Translations under genes and position numbers: made by a program
Assembly: GCF_000248075.1 (NCBI RefSeq)
Contig: NZ_BAFB01000004.1
Location: forward strand, 1 to 55,272
Reading direction: 5' to 3'
From: Gordonia otitidis NBRC 100426
Lineage (GTDB): Bacteria > Actinomycetota > Actinomycetes > Mycobacteriales > Mycobacteriaceae
DNA: 55,272 nucleotides
Notes under the pieces: model-generated
Told to the model about the DNA's origin: nothing
The model's input: the letters and a program-made list of their open reading frames with translations, nothing else
Databases searched by the model: none
Shown here: piece by piece, positions 1 to 8,134 of the stretch
Layout: every line of letters starts with the position of its first letter
Position numbering within the stretch: position 1 is the stretch's first letter

Positions 1-2
1 CA

Positions 3-452
3 CGTTTCCTCCGACAGACGCCGATCTTCGAGCAGATGCTGATCGACGACGGCATCCTCCTGCGGAAGTACTGGTTCTCGGTGTCCGATGAGGAGCAACT
101 CCGACGATTCCGGGCCCGCATGAACGACCCTGTGCGGCAGTGGAAGTTGAGTCCGATGGATCTCGAGTCCGTCTACCGGTGGGAGGACTACTCCCGCGCC
201 AAGGACGAGATGATGGTGCACACCGATACCGCGATGAGTCCCTGGTTCGTCGTCGAATCCGACATCAAAAAGCATGCGCGACTGAACATGATGTCGCACT
301 TTCTCTCGACGATCGACTACCACGAGGTGCCGCGTCCGCAGGTGTCGCTACCGAAGAAGCCCATCGAGAGCGGCAATTACCATCGCCCGCCGCGGTCGTT
401 GTCGAAATACGTTCCCGACCACGTCGCTGAGCTCATGGGTCACGATGACTGA
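3..452 (+). CDS. ppk2: Polyphosphate kinase 2 (PPK2), 3' part only
   Basis: The reading frame is open from the left edge of the window, so the gene starts outside it; 149 C-terminal residues are visible. They carry the pattern of the PPK2 C-terminal region: RKYWFSVSDEEQ, then RF..R..DP...WKLSPMD, SVYRWEDY, and SPWFVVESDIKKHARLN. Family knowledge: PPK2 enzymes transfer phosphate between polyphosphate and nucleotides in the cytoplasm. The Walker A and Walker B motifs needed to confirm activity would lie upstream of base 1. Full PPK2 proteins are roughly 270-300 residues, so about half is here. It ends 38 bp before the next gene. The internal ATG at 36 is not the true start, because family-like residues (FLRQTPIFEQ) precede it in frame. 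Confidence 0.87.
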   Translation, partial: RFLRQTPIFEQMLIDDGILLRKYWFSVSDEEQLRRFRARMNDPVRQWKLSPMDLESVYRWEDYSRAKDEMMVHTDTAMSPWFVVESDIKKHARLNMMSHFLSTIDYHEVPRPQVSLPKKPIESGNYHRPPRSLSKYVPDHVAELMGHDD

Positions 453-490
453 GTTCCGCACGCTCGGCCCCGTGCGTAGCATGATCGACG

Positions 491-787
491 ATGTGGATCG
501 GTATCGCTGAATTCGAGTTCCTGCTCGGTGACGTGCACTCGCTCAAGTCGAAACGATCGCTGGTGCGGCCGATCGTTGCCGAGTGTCGCCGACGTTTCGC
601 AGTCTCCGTAGCCGAGGTCGATCACCTCGACGCACACCGACGAACGTCGATCGGGGTGAGTCTCGTGGCGCCCGATCGCGCGCACGTCGTCGAGGTTCTC
701 GACTCGGTGGAGCGATTTGCCGCCGCACGCCCCGAGGTCGAGCTGCTGTCGGTGCATCGACGCGAACTCTCGTCGACGGACATCTGA
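491..787 (+). CDS. DUF503 family protein (YlxP-like)
   Basis: A 98-residue protein beginning MWIGIAEFEF and carrying the DUF503 hallmark SLKSKRSLVRPIV near residues 17-29, followed by an alternating alpha/beta pattern and VELLSVHRRE at the end. Length matches the family (about 90-100 aa). The molecular function of DUF503 is not established; in many bacteria it lies near translation or ribosome-maturation genes, which is not the context here. No strong Shine-Dalgarno sequence is visible before the ATG. The start is chosen because homologues begin at the first beta strand. It is probably co-transcribed with the upstream PPK2 gene (38 bp gap), but no functional link is evident. Confidence 0.75.
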   Translation: MWIGIAEFEFLLGDVHSLKSKRSLVRPIVAECRRRFAVSVAEVDHLDAHRRTSIGVSLVAPDRAHVVEVLDSVERFAAARPEVELLSVHRRELSSTDI

Positions 788-840
788 CGACCATCGCCTG
801 CCCGAACGCCGAGCGGCGAGACCTCAGGGTGCGTGAGATC

Positions 841-1410
841 TCAGGGTGCGAGAACAGCGGCCGCCACCGCCACCTCTCGATAGGCCGCGGCGAGACTGTC
901 GATCGTCTCGTGTGCGTTGAGTCCACTGGGATTCGGGACCACCCAGATCCTGGTCTCGCCCCAGCGTTCGGGTTGCTCACCCGACGTCGCACGACGGTCA
1001 CCGAATGCGCTGCGATAGGCCGTGATCCCGGCGACCGCCACGACATCGGGACCGATCTGTTCGACGCGGTCGCGGAGGTGTCGACCGCCCACGACCAATT
1101 CGGTGGCGCTCAATTCCGCGGCTGTCGCCGTCGCCCTGGCGACCACATTGGTGATCCCCACCCCTCGGCCGATCAGGTACTCGTGGTCGGCATCGCTCAT
1201 TCCCGACGACGCGTCGACGAGGTGGTCGGTGATGCCTGCTCGATAGAGCGCGGGCCAGAATCGGTTTCCCGGGCGGGCGAAGTGAGCACCGGTCGCCGCA
1301 CTCCACAATCCCGGATTGATGCCGACGAACAGCAGCCTGCAGTTCGGCCCCACCAGGTCGGGGACCAGACGATCGCCGCATGCTGCCAACTCGGCTCGGG
1401 TGAAACCCAT
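841..1410 (-). CDS. mug: Mismatch-specific uracil/thymine DNA glycosylase (Mug/TDG family)
   Basis: A 189-residue protein with both signature loops of the Mug/TDG uracil-DNA glycosylase family: GINPGLWSA at residues 30-38 (the catalytic Asn is in the GINPG loop) and NPSGLNAH at about 160-167 (the intercalating loop). Between them lies FARPGNRFWPAL, typical of the uracil-binding pocket. Length is normal for Mug. The enzyme removes uracil or thymine from G:U and G:T mispairs, the deamination damage expected in a GC-rich genome. It faces away from the NYN-like gene at 1466 with a 55-bp divergent spacer, and converges on the DUF503 gene with 53 bp between stop codons. No SOS-type operator is visible. 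Confidence 0.87.
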   Translation of the reverse strand: MGFTRAELAACGDRLVPDLVGPNCRLLFVGINPGLWSAATGAHFARPGNRFWPALYRAGITDHLVDASSGMSDADHEYLIGRGVGITNVVARATATAAELSATELVVGGRHLRDRVEQIGPDVVAVAGITAYRSAFGDRRATSGEQPERWGETRIWVVPNPSGLNAHETIDSLAAAYREVAVAAAVLAP

Positions 1411-1465
1411 CCGTCACACGCTACGCGCGGTTGACGCTCGCGACCTGAGCACATTCGATGGACGC

Positions 1466-1846
1466 ATGAGCGCAGACGATGATCGACCCCTGCTGGTGGT
1501 CGATGCCGCCAACGTCGTCGGATCCGTTCCCGATGGATGGTGGCGTGACCGACGGGCCGCGACCGAGCGCCTCCTCGACAGGATCGCGGAATTGCCAACG
1601 ACAGGTCTGGCGGACCTACCCGGCCCCCTCGACGTCTTCGTGGTCGTCGAGGGCGCTGCGCGCGGCGTGTGTCCTCGACAAGGGATCCGCATCGTCGAGG
1701 CCCCAGGGTCCGGTGACGACACGATCGTCGATGTGGTGTCGGAGAACGGCGACCGAGCTGTCACGGTCGTCACCTCCGATCGCGGATTACGTTCTCGCGT
1801 AGCGCATCTTGGCGCTCACTCGGTCGGACCCCGTTCGATACGCTGA
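1466..1846 (+). CDS. Small NYN/PIN-like domain protein (putative RNase-fold)
   Basis: I start this gene at ATG 1466 (126 aa), because the longer open frame upstream overlaps the divergent mug gene and has no family-like sequence. The N-terminus reads LLVVDAANVVGS, the first strand and acidic D-x-x-N motif (D13, N16) of NYN/PIN-like nuclease domains. Later come GSGDDTIVD (D84, D85) and VVTSDRGLR (D105), the second and third acidic positions. This is the layout of compact NYN domains such as YacP. The substrate is unknown. The protein is shorter than many NYN proteins, but all the acidic positions are present. It ends 86 bp before the baeRF-like gene. Confidence 0.62.
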   Translation: MSADDDRPLLVVDAANVVGSVPDGWWRDRRAATERLLDRIAELPTTGLADLPGPLDVFVVVEGAARGVCPRQGIRIVEAPGSGDDTIVDVVSENGDRAVTVVTSDRGLRSRVAHLGAHSVGPRSIR

Positions 1847-1932
1847 GCAGGTAGGACCATTCGGTGGCGAGCAGAGACGACACGCATAGGATATTGGTAC
1901 GGGGAACGCCGGGGGGCGACGAGAGGATGACA

Positions 1933-3069
1933 ATGGCCCGCTATGACCTGCCTACGCTTGACGATCTTCGCGAGCTCGGGACGCGACGAGACAACGCGAT
2001 CACGATCTATGCCGAGACCTCTCCTGCACCGGATGCACGCGAAGGCAGCTACCTCAATGCGAAGAGCGCGTTCGACCGCGCAATCCGCGAGCTCCGCGAG
2101 GAGGGCATCAGACACGCGACCGAGACCGCGCTGCGCGATCAGTGGGAGAAGGTTCGCACGGACGAGGCCTGGACGCGCCTGTCGAGTTCAGTGGCCATCT
2201 TCCTCTCACCCGACCAACTGCAGCTGTTCGTCCTGCCCAATCGGCTCGAGAACCAGATGCAGACCGGCGGACACTTCGACCTGGGGCAGATCGTTCGTGC
2301 GGTGACCACGCCGCAGAGTGCGTTCGCGTTGACGCTGTCGGCAAACGGCTGGAATCTCTGGCAGGCTACGCCGACGACAGTGGCGACCGAGCTGGAGCTC
2401 CAGGGCGATCACAGCACGGATGTGGCCGACGCCACCAACAGGGCGACCATCCGCGACCGCGGTCACGTCCGCAGGCTCGTCGGAGACGAAGGCAAGAAGG
2501 TTCTGCTCGAGCAGTACGCCAATCGTGTCGCCGAAGCGGTCAGCGCCGAACTGGCACTGGTCGACCGGAGCGGAGAGCGCCCACTGTTCCTCTTCGCCAC
2601 CGACCCGCTACTGGACATGTTCCAGGCCGCCTACACCGACCGCACCGTGGTGCCGGTGCCCGGCGCACCCGACGAGCTCCGCGCCGACGAGATCGACACC
2701 GCGATCCGGGCCGAACTGCCTGCACTGAACGCAGCGCAGAACAATGCTGTCGTCGCGCGTCTGTCCGACGGAGTGAATCGCGGTCTGGTCGCCACCGACC
2801 TGGCCGAGATCAGCAAGGCCGCCTCCGCCGGCGCCGTGGCGACACTCGTCTACGACTTCACTCGCGACATCCCCGGCGACATCGACTCGGAGACAGGCGA
2901 ATTGACCTATGACGACAACGGGTACGACGTCATGTCGTCGATCGTGGTCACCGTACTCGACCGCGGCGGAGAAGTGATCGCCGTCCGAGCCGACGAGATC
3001 GACTCGCCGCTGTGGAACGACACGGCCATCGCCGGCCTGCGGTTCCCGCTGATCGACACCGCACAGTAG
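1933..3069 (+). CDS. Release-factor-like protein (baeRF family), function unknown
   Basis: The start at ATG 1933 (378 aa) is favoured over ATG 1927 because GAGAGG lies six bases upstream. The protein begins ARYDLPTLDDL and has TIYAETSPAPD (near 23-33). A DQLQLFVLPN segment and a central SANGWNLWQAT strand follow, and it ends GEVIAVRADEI...IAGLRFPL. This arrangement resembles the bacterial archaeo-eukaryotic release-factor (baeRF) families, which combine an eRF1-domain-1-like part with an L7Ae-like part and often end in an R[YF]-rich strand. Their role is proposed to be ribosome-associated stress handling and is not experimentally settled. No membrane segment or signal peptide is present. Family assignment is by pattern recall only. 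It lies 132 bp upstream of poxB on the same strand. Confidence 0.58.
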   Translation: MARYDLPTLDDLRELGTRRDNAITIYAETSPAPDAREGSYLNAKSAFDRAIRELREEGIRHATETALRDQWEKVRTDEAWTRLSSSVAIFLSPDQLQLFVLPNRLENQMQTGGHFDLGQIVRAVTTPQSAFALTLSANGWNLWQATPTTVATELELQGDHSTDVADATNRATIRDRGHVRRLVGDEGKKVLLEQYANRVAEAVSAELALVDRSGERPLFLFATDPLLDMFQAAYTDRTVVPVPGAPDELRADEIDTAIRAELPALNAAQNNAVVARLSDGVNRGLVATDLAEISKAASAGAVATLVYDFTRDIPGDIDSETGELTYDDNGYDVMSSIVVTVLDRGGEVIAVRADEIDSPLWNDTAIAGLRFPLIDTAQ

Positions 3070-3201
3070 GCACTAGTTCCACCGACGCCGTCGCACGGCC
3101 TGTAGAGCACACTGCAGAATTGTTCCGTGCGGCGGCGCCGCCCGCATCGCCGTACCACGCGCGTGAGGTTGGACGCGCGTGCCGACCAAGGAGTGTGCAC
3201 C

Positions 3202-4935
3202 GTGGCTCGAACCGTCGCCGACAACATCATCGAAACGCTCGACCAGTCAGGGGTGCACCGGGTGTACGGCATACCCGGCGACTCGCTCAACGGCTTCACC
3301 GATGCGCTGCGCCGAGACGGGCGCATCGAGTGGGTGCACGCCCGCCACGAAGAGGGCGCAGCCTTCGCCGCGTCGGCGGAGGCGACGCTCACCGGAGAAC
3401 TCGCGGTCTGTGTCGGCAGTTGCGGACCGGGCAATCTCCACTTGATCAACGGCCTTTTCGACGCACAGCGCAGTCGTGTGCCCGTGCTCGCGATCGCCGC
3501 TCACATCCCCGAAGCGGAGATCGGGAGCGGCTATTTCCAGGAGACACACCCCGAACAACTCTTCGTCGAGTGCACCGATTTCTGCGAACTCGTGAGCAAC
3601 GCGGAACAACTCCCCCGGCTGCTCGACATCGCGATCCGCACGGCTGTCGAACGCCGCGGGGTCGCGGTGCTGGTCATTCCCGGCGAGATCTTTCTGGCAA
3701 AGGCACATGAGCGTCGGGCCGGAGGTGCCATCAAGGCCATCGAGAAGATCGTGCGACCCACCGACGCGCAGATCCGTGACCTCGCCGAGGTGCTCAACAT
3801 CGCGGAGAAGGTCACCATTCTCGGCGGCGCCGGCGTTGCGGGAGCCCACGACGCCGTCGTCGAACTCGCGGGTGCACTACAGGCGCCCATCGTGCACGCG
3901 CTACGCGGCAAGGAATTCCTCGAGTACGACAACCCATACGACGTCGGTATGACGGGTTTGCTCGGATTCAGCTCCGGCTACCGCGCCATCGAGAAGTGCG
4001 ACACGCTCCTGATGCTGGGCACCGACTTTCCCTACCAACAGTTCTTCCCGTCCAAGGCAAAGATCGTCCAGCTCGACATCCGAGGTGAACAGATAGGGCG
4101 TCGAACGCCGGTCGATCTCGGGCTGGTGGGCTCTGTCGCCGACACGATTCCCGCCCTGCTGCCGCTACTCGACCGCAACCGCAGCTCGGATCATCTGCGT
4201 TCATCGCGCGAGCACTATCTCAAAGCGCGGGCATCGCTCAACGATCTCGCCGTCGACGACGGCAAGACGCCGATCCATCCGCAGTACCTGGCCAAGTTGC
4301 TCTCCGACCACGCCACCGACGACGCCGTGTTCATCCCCGATGTCGGCTCACCGGTCGTGTGGGCTGCGCGCTACCTGCAGATGAACGGGTCACGTCGACT
4401 GATCGGCTCGTTCACCCACGGCTCGATGGCCAACGCCCTGTCGCAAGGTGTCGGCGCCCAGGCGTCGTTCCCCGGGCGACAGGTGATCGCCATGGCAGGT
4501 GACGGCGGTCTGGCGATGCTGCTCGGCGAACTGCTGACGCTGACACAGAACGCGCTTCCGGTGAAGATCGTCGTGTTCAACAACTCGTCGCTCAACTTCG
4601 TCGAGCTGGAGATGAAGGCGGCGGGTTTCGTGAACTTCGGCACCGACCTCGAGAACCCCGACTTCGCCGCGTTGGCGCGTGCGATCGGGATCAAGGGCGA
4701 CCGCGTCGAGAATCCCGGCGACCTCGACTCCGCCGTACGTGAGTTCCTCGCGCACGACGGACCCGCGCTGCTCGACGTCGTCACCGCACGTCAGGAGTTG
4801 TCGATCCCACCGACGGTCTCTGCGGCCCAGGCGAAGGGGTTCACCCTGTATGCGATCCGAACTGTGCTCTCCGGGCGCGGCGACGAACTGATGGATCTCG
4901 CCGAGACCAACGTGTTCCGCCGCCTGTTCGACTGA
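3202..4935 (+). CDS. poxB: Pyruvate dehydrogenase (quinone) / pyruvate oxidase PoxB
   Basis: The start is GTG 3202 (577 aa), with AAGGAG eight bases upstream; earlier in-frame codons give low-complexity arginine-rich sequence. It matches E. coli PoxB closely through its length: GDSLNG, ARHEEGAAFAA with Glu50 as the TPP-activating residue, SCGPGNLHLINGLFDA, FQETHPEQLF, PIVHALRGKE, YDNPYDVGMTGLLGFSSG (FAD-binding region), GSFTHGSMANA, and GDGG...NNSSLNF for TPP-Mg near residues 433-455. The C-terminus keeps SGRGDELMDLAETN, equivalent to the membrane-binding helix of PoxB. The enzyme oxidatively decarboxylates pyruvate to acetate and CO2, passing electrons to membrane quinone. It is typically a stationary-phase or acetate-overflow enzyme. 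No clear promoter motif is visible in the 132-bp spacer upstream. Confidence 0.95.
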   Translation: MARTVADNIIETLDQSGVHRVYGIPGDSLNGFTDALRRDGRIEWVHARHEEGAAFAASAEATLTGELAVCVGSCGPGNLHLINGLFDAQRSRVPVLAIAAHIPEAEIGSGYFQETHPEQLFVECTDFCELVSNAEQLPRLLDIAIRTAVERRGVAVLVIPGEIFLAKAHERRAGGAIKAIEKIVRPTDAQIRDLAEVLNIAEKVTILGGAGVAGAHDAVVELAGALQAPIVHALRGKEFLEYDNPYDVGMTGLLGFSSGYRAIEKCDTLLMLGTDFPYQQFFPSKAKIVQLDIRGEQIGRRTPVDLGLVGSVADTIPALLPLLDRNRSSDHLRSSREHYLKARASLNDLAVDDGKTPIHPQYLAKLLSDHATDDAVFIPDVGSPVVWAARYLQMNGSRRLIGSFTHGSMANALSQGVGAQASFPGRQVIAMAGDGGLAMLLGELLTLTQNALPVKIVVFNNSSLNFVELEMKAAGFVNFGTDLENPDFAALARAIGIKGDRVENPGDLDSAVREFLAHDGPALLDVVTARQELSIPPTVSAAQAKGFTLYAIRTVLSGRGDELMDLAETNVFRRLFD

Positions 4936-4964
4936 CCCGCCGGGCGCCGGTCCGCCTTCGCGAG

Positions 4965-6335
4965 TCAGTGCGGAATCCGGCTCAGATCGGCGCGGATCAG
5001 CATCACGTTGTAGTCGCTCCACCGTGAGGCGTTGAAGAACAGTTCGGGCGACGACCCGACGACCGCAGGCGACCGCGGTTGGATCATCGGACCGTAGAGG
5101 ACGACGGCCCCCTTCTCCACGAGGTAGGTCGGCGCGCTCCACGGACCCTCCGGCCGGTCTGCGGTACGGATGCGAATCCCGTTGTCCCCGTCGAGCATCA
5201 TGTATTTGTTCAGGTAGGGACTCCACGCCACGGACAGTTCGGTGACGGGCGCCGGCACCACGATCGCCGATCCGTCGTCGGGCACGCGAGTGATGTCGTC
5301 CACCCACCCCAGCTCGCGACCCGCCCAGTACTGGTACTTCCCGCGATCGAGGATGTCGCGCGGAGCGAATCGGGCGAGAAAACCTGCGCCGAATCGTCCG
5401 TTGGGAGTGCCGAATTGGTACACGTAGTCGCCCTGCGCACCGTGGCCACGAACGTAGGCGTTCTGCTGGAACTTGCCGTTGTTGGGGTCAGCAGGCGGCA
5501 AGCCAAACGGAAGTGGTACCGACACAGGAGAATTCACGAGAAAGGTGCTCTGGGGCGCCGTCCACGTCTGACCGTTGTCGTCGGAGTAGGCGATACCCGA
5601 ATAGTTGGTCACCCAATGCCCCGCCGAGCCCCAGGAACGTACCGACATGAAGTTGATGAACTGCCGATGACCCGAGCCCCAGGGCAACGAAATCGCCGCG
5701 GTCGGGATGGTTGTCACCTCAACCGGACTGAATCCCAGTGCGGGGATCAGCTCGCGGGCATACGTCGGACGCCCGGCGTCGACGGGACTGCCGGACCCGA
5801 CGTCACCCGGCACACCGGGTGGAACGCTCACGCCGTCGCCGAGTGTGGCGTCACGCGTCCGCAGCAGGGTGTTGTGCCGCCACTGTTGGCCTGGCGCATT
5901 GCAATCACCGAAGGTGTCGCCGAATGCCATCAGCGTCTGGCCGGACCCGTTGTCCCATGAGATGCCCAGGTCAGTCCCGCTGATCGAGTATCGGCTGAAG
6001 GTGCGGTTGATGCTGCGTGGACCGGTCACCCACGCGACAGTGCGGGCGCGCGGAGTGAGGTAGACGGGTAGCGGACCCTGGGTTCCCAGGCCCGGCCGAG
6101 CTCCCGATGAACCCGACGACCCTGCCGATCCCGGGCCAAGCGATCCCGTGCCCAGCGAACCGGTACCGCCCAGCGATCCCGACGCGCTCCCGAGATCCGG
6201 CAGTGAGCCGTTACCCGCATTGGCACACGGCGCTGCCGCCGCATACCCCCCACCGGAAACGAGCAGACCACTCATCGAGATCGCGACCGTCCCGGCGACG
6301 AGCAGTCTGCGGGCAGCTGATCGGTGTCGGAGCAT
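4965..6335 (-). CDS. Secreted DUF4185 protein, candidate endo-D-arabinanase (GH183-like)
   Basis: A 456-residue secreted protein. Residues 1-35 are a classical signal peptide (arginine-rich start, hydrophobic core, AAAA cleavage region). Residues about 43-87 are a Gly/Ser linker with repeated GTGSLG units. The rest is a beta-propeller-like DUF4185 domain with TDLGISWDNG (121-130), AFGDTFGD (137-144), a YSDDNGQTW Asp-box-like turn, and paired tryptophan/tyrosine strands to the end. Established knowledge as I recall it: DUF4185 proteins include endo-D-arabinanases (family GH183) cutting the D-arabinan of mycobacterial arabinogalactan and lipoarabinomannan. An arabinogalactan-bearing host fits this, so a cell-wall remodelling role is inferred. 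It converges with poxB (29 bp) and has an inverted repeat 39 bp upstream. Confidence 0.85.
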   Translation of the reverse strand: MLRHRSAARRLLVAGTVAISMSGLLVSGGGYAAAAPCANAGNGSLPDLGSASGSLGGTGSLGTGSLGPGSAGSSGSSGARPGLGTQGPLPVYLTPRARTVAWVTGPRSINRTFSRYSISGTDLGISWDNGSGQTLMAFGDTFGDCNAPGQQWRHNTLLRTRDATLGDGVSVPPGVPGDVGSGSPVDAGRPTYARELIPALGFSPVEVTTIPTAAISLPWGSGHRQFINFMSVRSWGSAGHWVTNYSGIAYSDDNGQTWTAPQSTFLVNSPVSVPLPFGLPPADPNNGKFQQNAYVRGHGAQGDYVYQFGTPNGRFGAGFLARFAPRDILDRGKYQYWAGRELGWVDDITRVPDDGSAIVVPAPVTELSVAWSPYLNKYMMLDGDNGIRIRTADRPEGPWSAPTYLVEKGAVVLYGPMIQPRSPAVVGSSPELFFNASRWSDYNVMLIRADLSRIPH

Positions 6336-6373
6336 GGGTGACGGTCCTCTCGGTCAGCAGGGCAACCCCGCGT

Positions 6374-6396
6374 GTGACATCTGTGATAGATGTGAC
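6374..6396. promoter_or_regulatory. Inverted repeat upstream of the DUF4185 gene, possible operator
   Basis: GTGACATCT and AGATGTGAC face each other across a 5-base spacer; 8 of 9 positions pair. It lies 38 bp before the DUF4185 start, between that gene and the 3' end of the shikimate-dehydrogenase-like gene, where an operator would be expected. TGTGA occurs three times nearby, but the site does not match the TGTGA-N6-TCACA form of the mycobacterial CRP site. The regulator is unknown. Confidence 0.35.
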
Positions 6397-6452
6397 TTAA
6401 GAGGCCAGTGTGAACTATGCGCATCACCGTAGACCGCCGTAGACGGTCACGA

Positions 6453-7265
6453 TCACGTCTCGGAGCGGGAGAACTCCGACGCCCGCGCGACTTGGTCGAC
6501 GGTCACGACCCTGCCGGTGTACTTCTCGAATTGCGCCGCCGCCTGCAGCGCGATGACCTGAGCACCGGTGATGAGTCGCTTTCCAGCAGACTCTGCCGCG
6601 ACGACCAACGGCGTCCGTTCCGGCAGGGCGACCACGTCGAACACGATCTCAGCTGCGTCGATCGCGTCGTCGTCGAACGACTGCACCATCTCATCGGCAC
6701 CACGCATTCCCAGCGGCGTGACATTGACCAGTACCGATGCGCCCGGGACGGGCGCCGTGTCGATGCTGCGGTAGTCGTAGCGGCTCGCCAGGGACCGTCC
6801 GGCCTCCGCGTTGCGTGCCCACACGGTGAGGTCGTCGAAGCCCGCTCCGCGAAACGCGGCGACCACGGCTTTGGCCATGCCGCCCGAGCCACGCACCACG
6901 ACCGGCAGCGCCGGATCGACGTCGGTGATGAGTGTGGCGACCGCCTCGTAGTCGGTGTTCGACCCCGTCAGCTGCCCGTCGTCGTTGACGATCGTGTTCA
7001 CCGACTCGATCGCTTTCGCGGACGGTTCCATGTGGTCGACGAGGGGGATCACCGCCTCCTTGAACGGCATCGACACCGAGCACCCGCGGATACCCAGTGC
7101 TCGTACTCCACCGATCGCGCCCTCGATGTCGGTCGTGGTGAACGCCTTGTAGATGAAGTTCAGGCCGAGTTCGTCGTAGAGATAGTTGTGGAACCGCGTG
7201 CCGATGTTCGAGGGCCGCGCGGCAAGCGAGATACACAACGTCATGTCTTTGTTCAATATCGGCAT
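6453..7265 (-). CDS. Shikimate 5-dehydrogenase-like oxidoreductase (AroE paralogue type)
   Basis: A 270-residue protein with the two-domain shikimate dehydrogenase layout. The substrate-binding domain has SVSMPFKE at residues 63-70, where the usual motif is NVTxPxK; the catalytic Lys (K69) is kept. It also has NTDYEA at 103-108 (usually NTDGxG). The NAD(P) domain has GSGGMAKAV at 126-134. VNVTPLGM and the late GAQVIALQAAAQFE segment, typical of SDR-superfamily AroE C-termini, follow. The altered motifs match the HI0607-like or actinobacterial shikimate dehydrogenase-like subgroup rather than biosynthetic AroE, which in related genomes is encoded near aroB and aroK. The substrate may be shikimate, quinate or a related compound. 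It is divergent from the SGNH hydrolase gene, with 95 bp between starts. Confidence 0.82.
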   Translation of the reverse strand: MPILNKDMTLCISLAARPSNIGTRFHNYLYDELGLNFIYKAFTTTDIEGAIGGVRALGIRGCSVSMPFKEAVIPLVDHMEPSAKAIESVNTIVNDDGQLTGSNTDYEAVATLITDVDPALPVVVRGSGGMAKAVVAAFRGAGFDDLTVWARNAEAGRSLASRYDYRSIDTAPVPGASVLVNVTPLGMRGADEMVQSFDDDAIDAAEIVFDVVALPERTPLVVAAESAGKRLITGAQVIALQAAAQFEKYTGRVVTVDQVARASEFSRSET

Positions 7266-7360
7266 GCGAGAAACCCTAGGCCCCGACGCGATGTGACAGC
7301 GGCTCAGCGGAGGTCGTAGCCTCGTCGGGGTGACGAGACAAAGTCAGGAGGTCGATCACT

Positions 7361-8134
7361 GTGTCATGGAACACATATGTGGCACTTGGTGATTCGTTCA
7401 CAGAGGGGGTCGGCGACCCGGATCGCACCCGCCCGAACGGGCTGCGTGGATGGGCCGATCGTGTCGCAGAGCAACTCGCGCTCGGCAATCCCTCACTGCG
7501 CTATGCGAATCTCGCGATCCGAGGCCGACTGCTCGATCAGGTACTTGACGAACAGATCGACCGTGCGGTGGGCCTCTCACCGGATCTGATCACCATCTAC
7601 GCGGGCGGCAACGATCTCATGCGCGGCTCACTCGACCTCGACGCGATGATGGGTCGCTACGAACAGGCCATCGCCCGTCTGCGGGCGACCGGCGCGCGGG
7701 TGGTGGTGTTCACCGCATACGACGCGGGATGGGCCCCGGTGTTCCGGCTCACCCGCGGGCGGTGTGCCATCTACAACGAACTGCTCCGCGAGATCGCGGA
7801 TCGACAGGGCGTCCACATCCTCGACTTCTGGCGGCTCCGCGGATATGACGACTACCGGATGTGGGATACCGACCGACTTCACATGTCGTCGCTGGGACAC
7901 ACGCGTATGGCAGCCGAGGTGCTCGATCTGATCGGCGCGCCGCACCAGATCGACGTGCCCGCACTCGCGCCCGCTCCTACTCCGACACGCGAGGAGCGTC
8001 GACGCGACAACCTCGAGTGGGCGCGGACGTTCCTCTATCCGTGGGTCATGCGGCGTGTCCGCGGGGTCTCCTCCGGCGATGGAATCGCGCCGCGCTGGGC
8101 CGAGCCCGTCGCGGCCGCCGACGCACTCAGCTGA
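7361..8134 (+). CDS. SGNH/GDSL-family hydrolase (lipase/esterase type)
   Basis: GTG 7361 is preceded by AGGAGGT with ideal 8-base spacing. The 257-residue protein shows all SGNH blocks: GDSFTEG at 10-16 (nucleophile Ser12), an N-containing block III GGND at 82-85, a Gly in block II (AIRGRLLDQ), and the block V dyad DRLH at 171-174. There is no signal peptide or membrane segment, so it is probably cytoplasmic. Mycobacteriales carry several such short single-domain SGNH esterases acting on acyl esters; the substrate here cannot be inferred. Its 3' end overlaps by 8 bp the probable true end of the convergent NUDIX gene and is antisense to a frameshifted extension of it. Confidence 0.9.
   Translation: MSWNTYVALGDSFTEGVGDPDRTRPNGLRGWADRVAEQLALGNPSLRYANLAIRGRLLDQVLDEQIDRAVGLSPDLITIYAGGNDLMRGSLDLDAMMGRYEQAIARLRATGARVVVFTAYDAGWAPVFRLTRGRCAIYNELLREIADRQGVHILDFWRLRGYDDYRMWDTDRLHMSSLGHTRMAAEVLDLIGAPHQIDVPALAPAPTPTREERRRDNLEWARTFLYPWVMRRVRGVSSGDGIAPRWAEPVAAADALS

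Noticed and set aside
6374..6396. CRP-type binding site
   Set aside because: TGTGA repeats are present, but the TGTGA-N6-TCACA arrangement is not; kept only as an unspecified inverted repeat.
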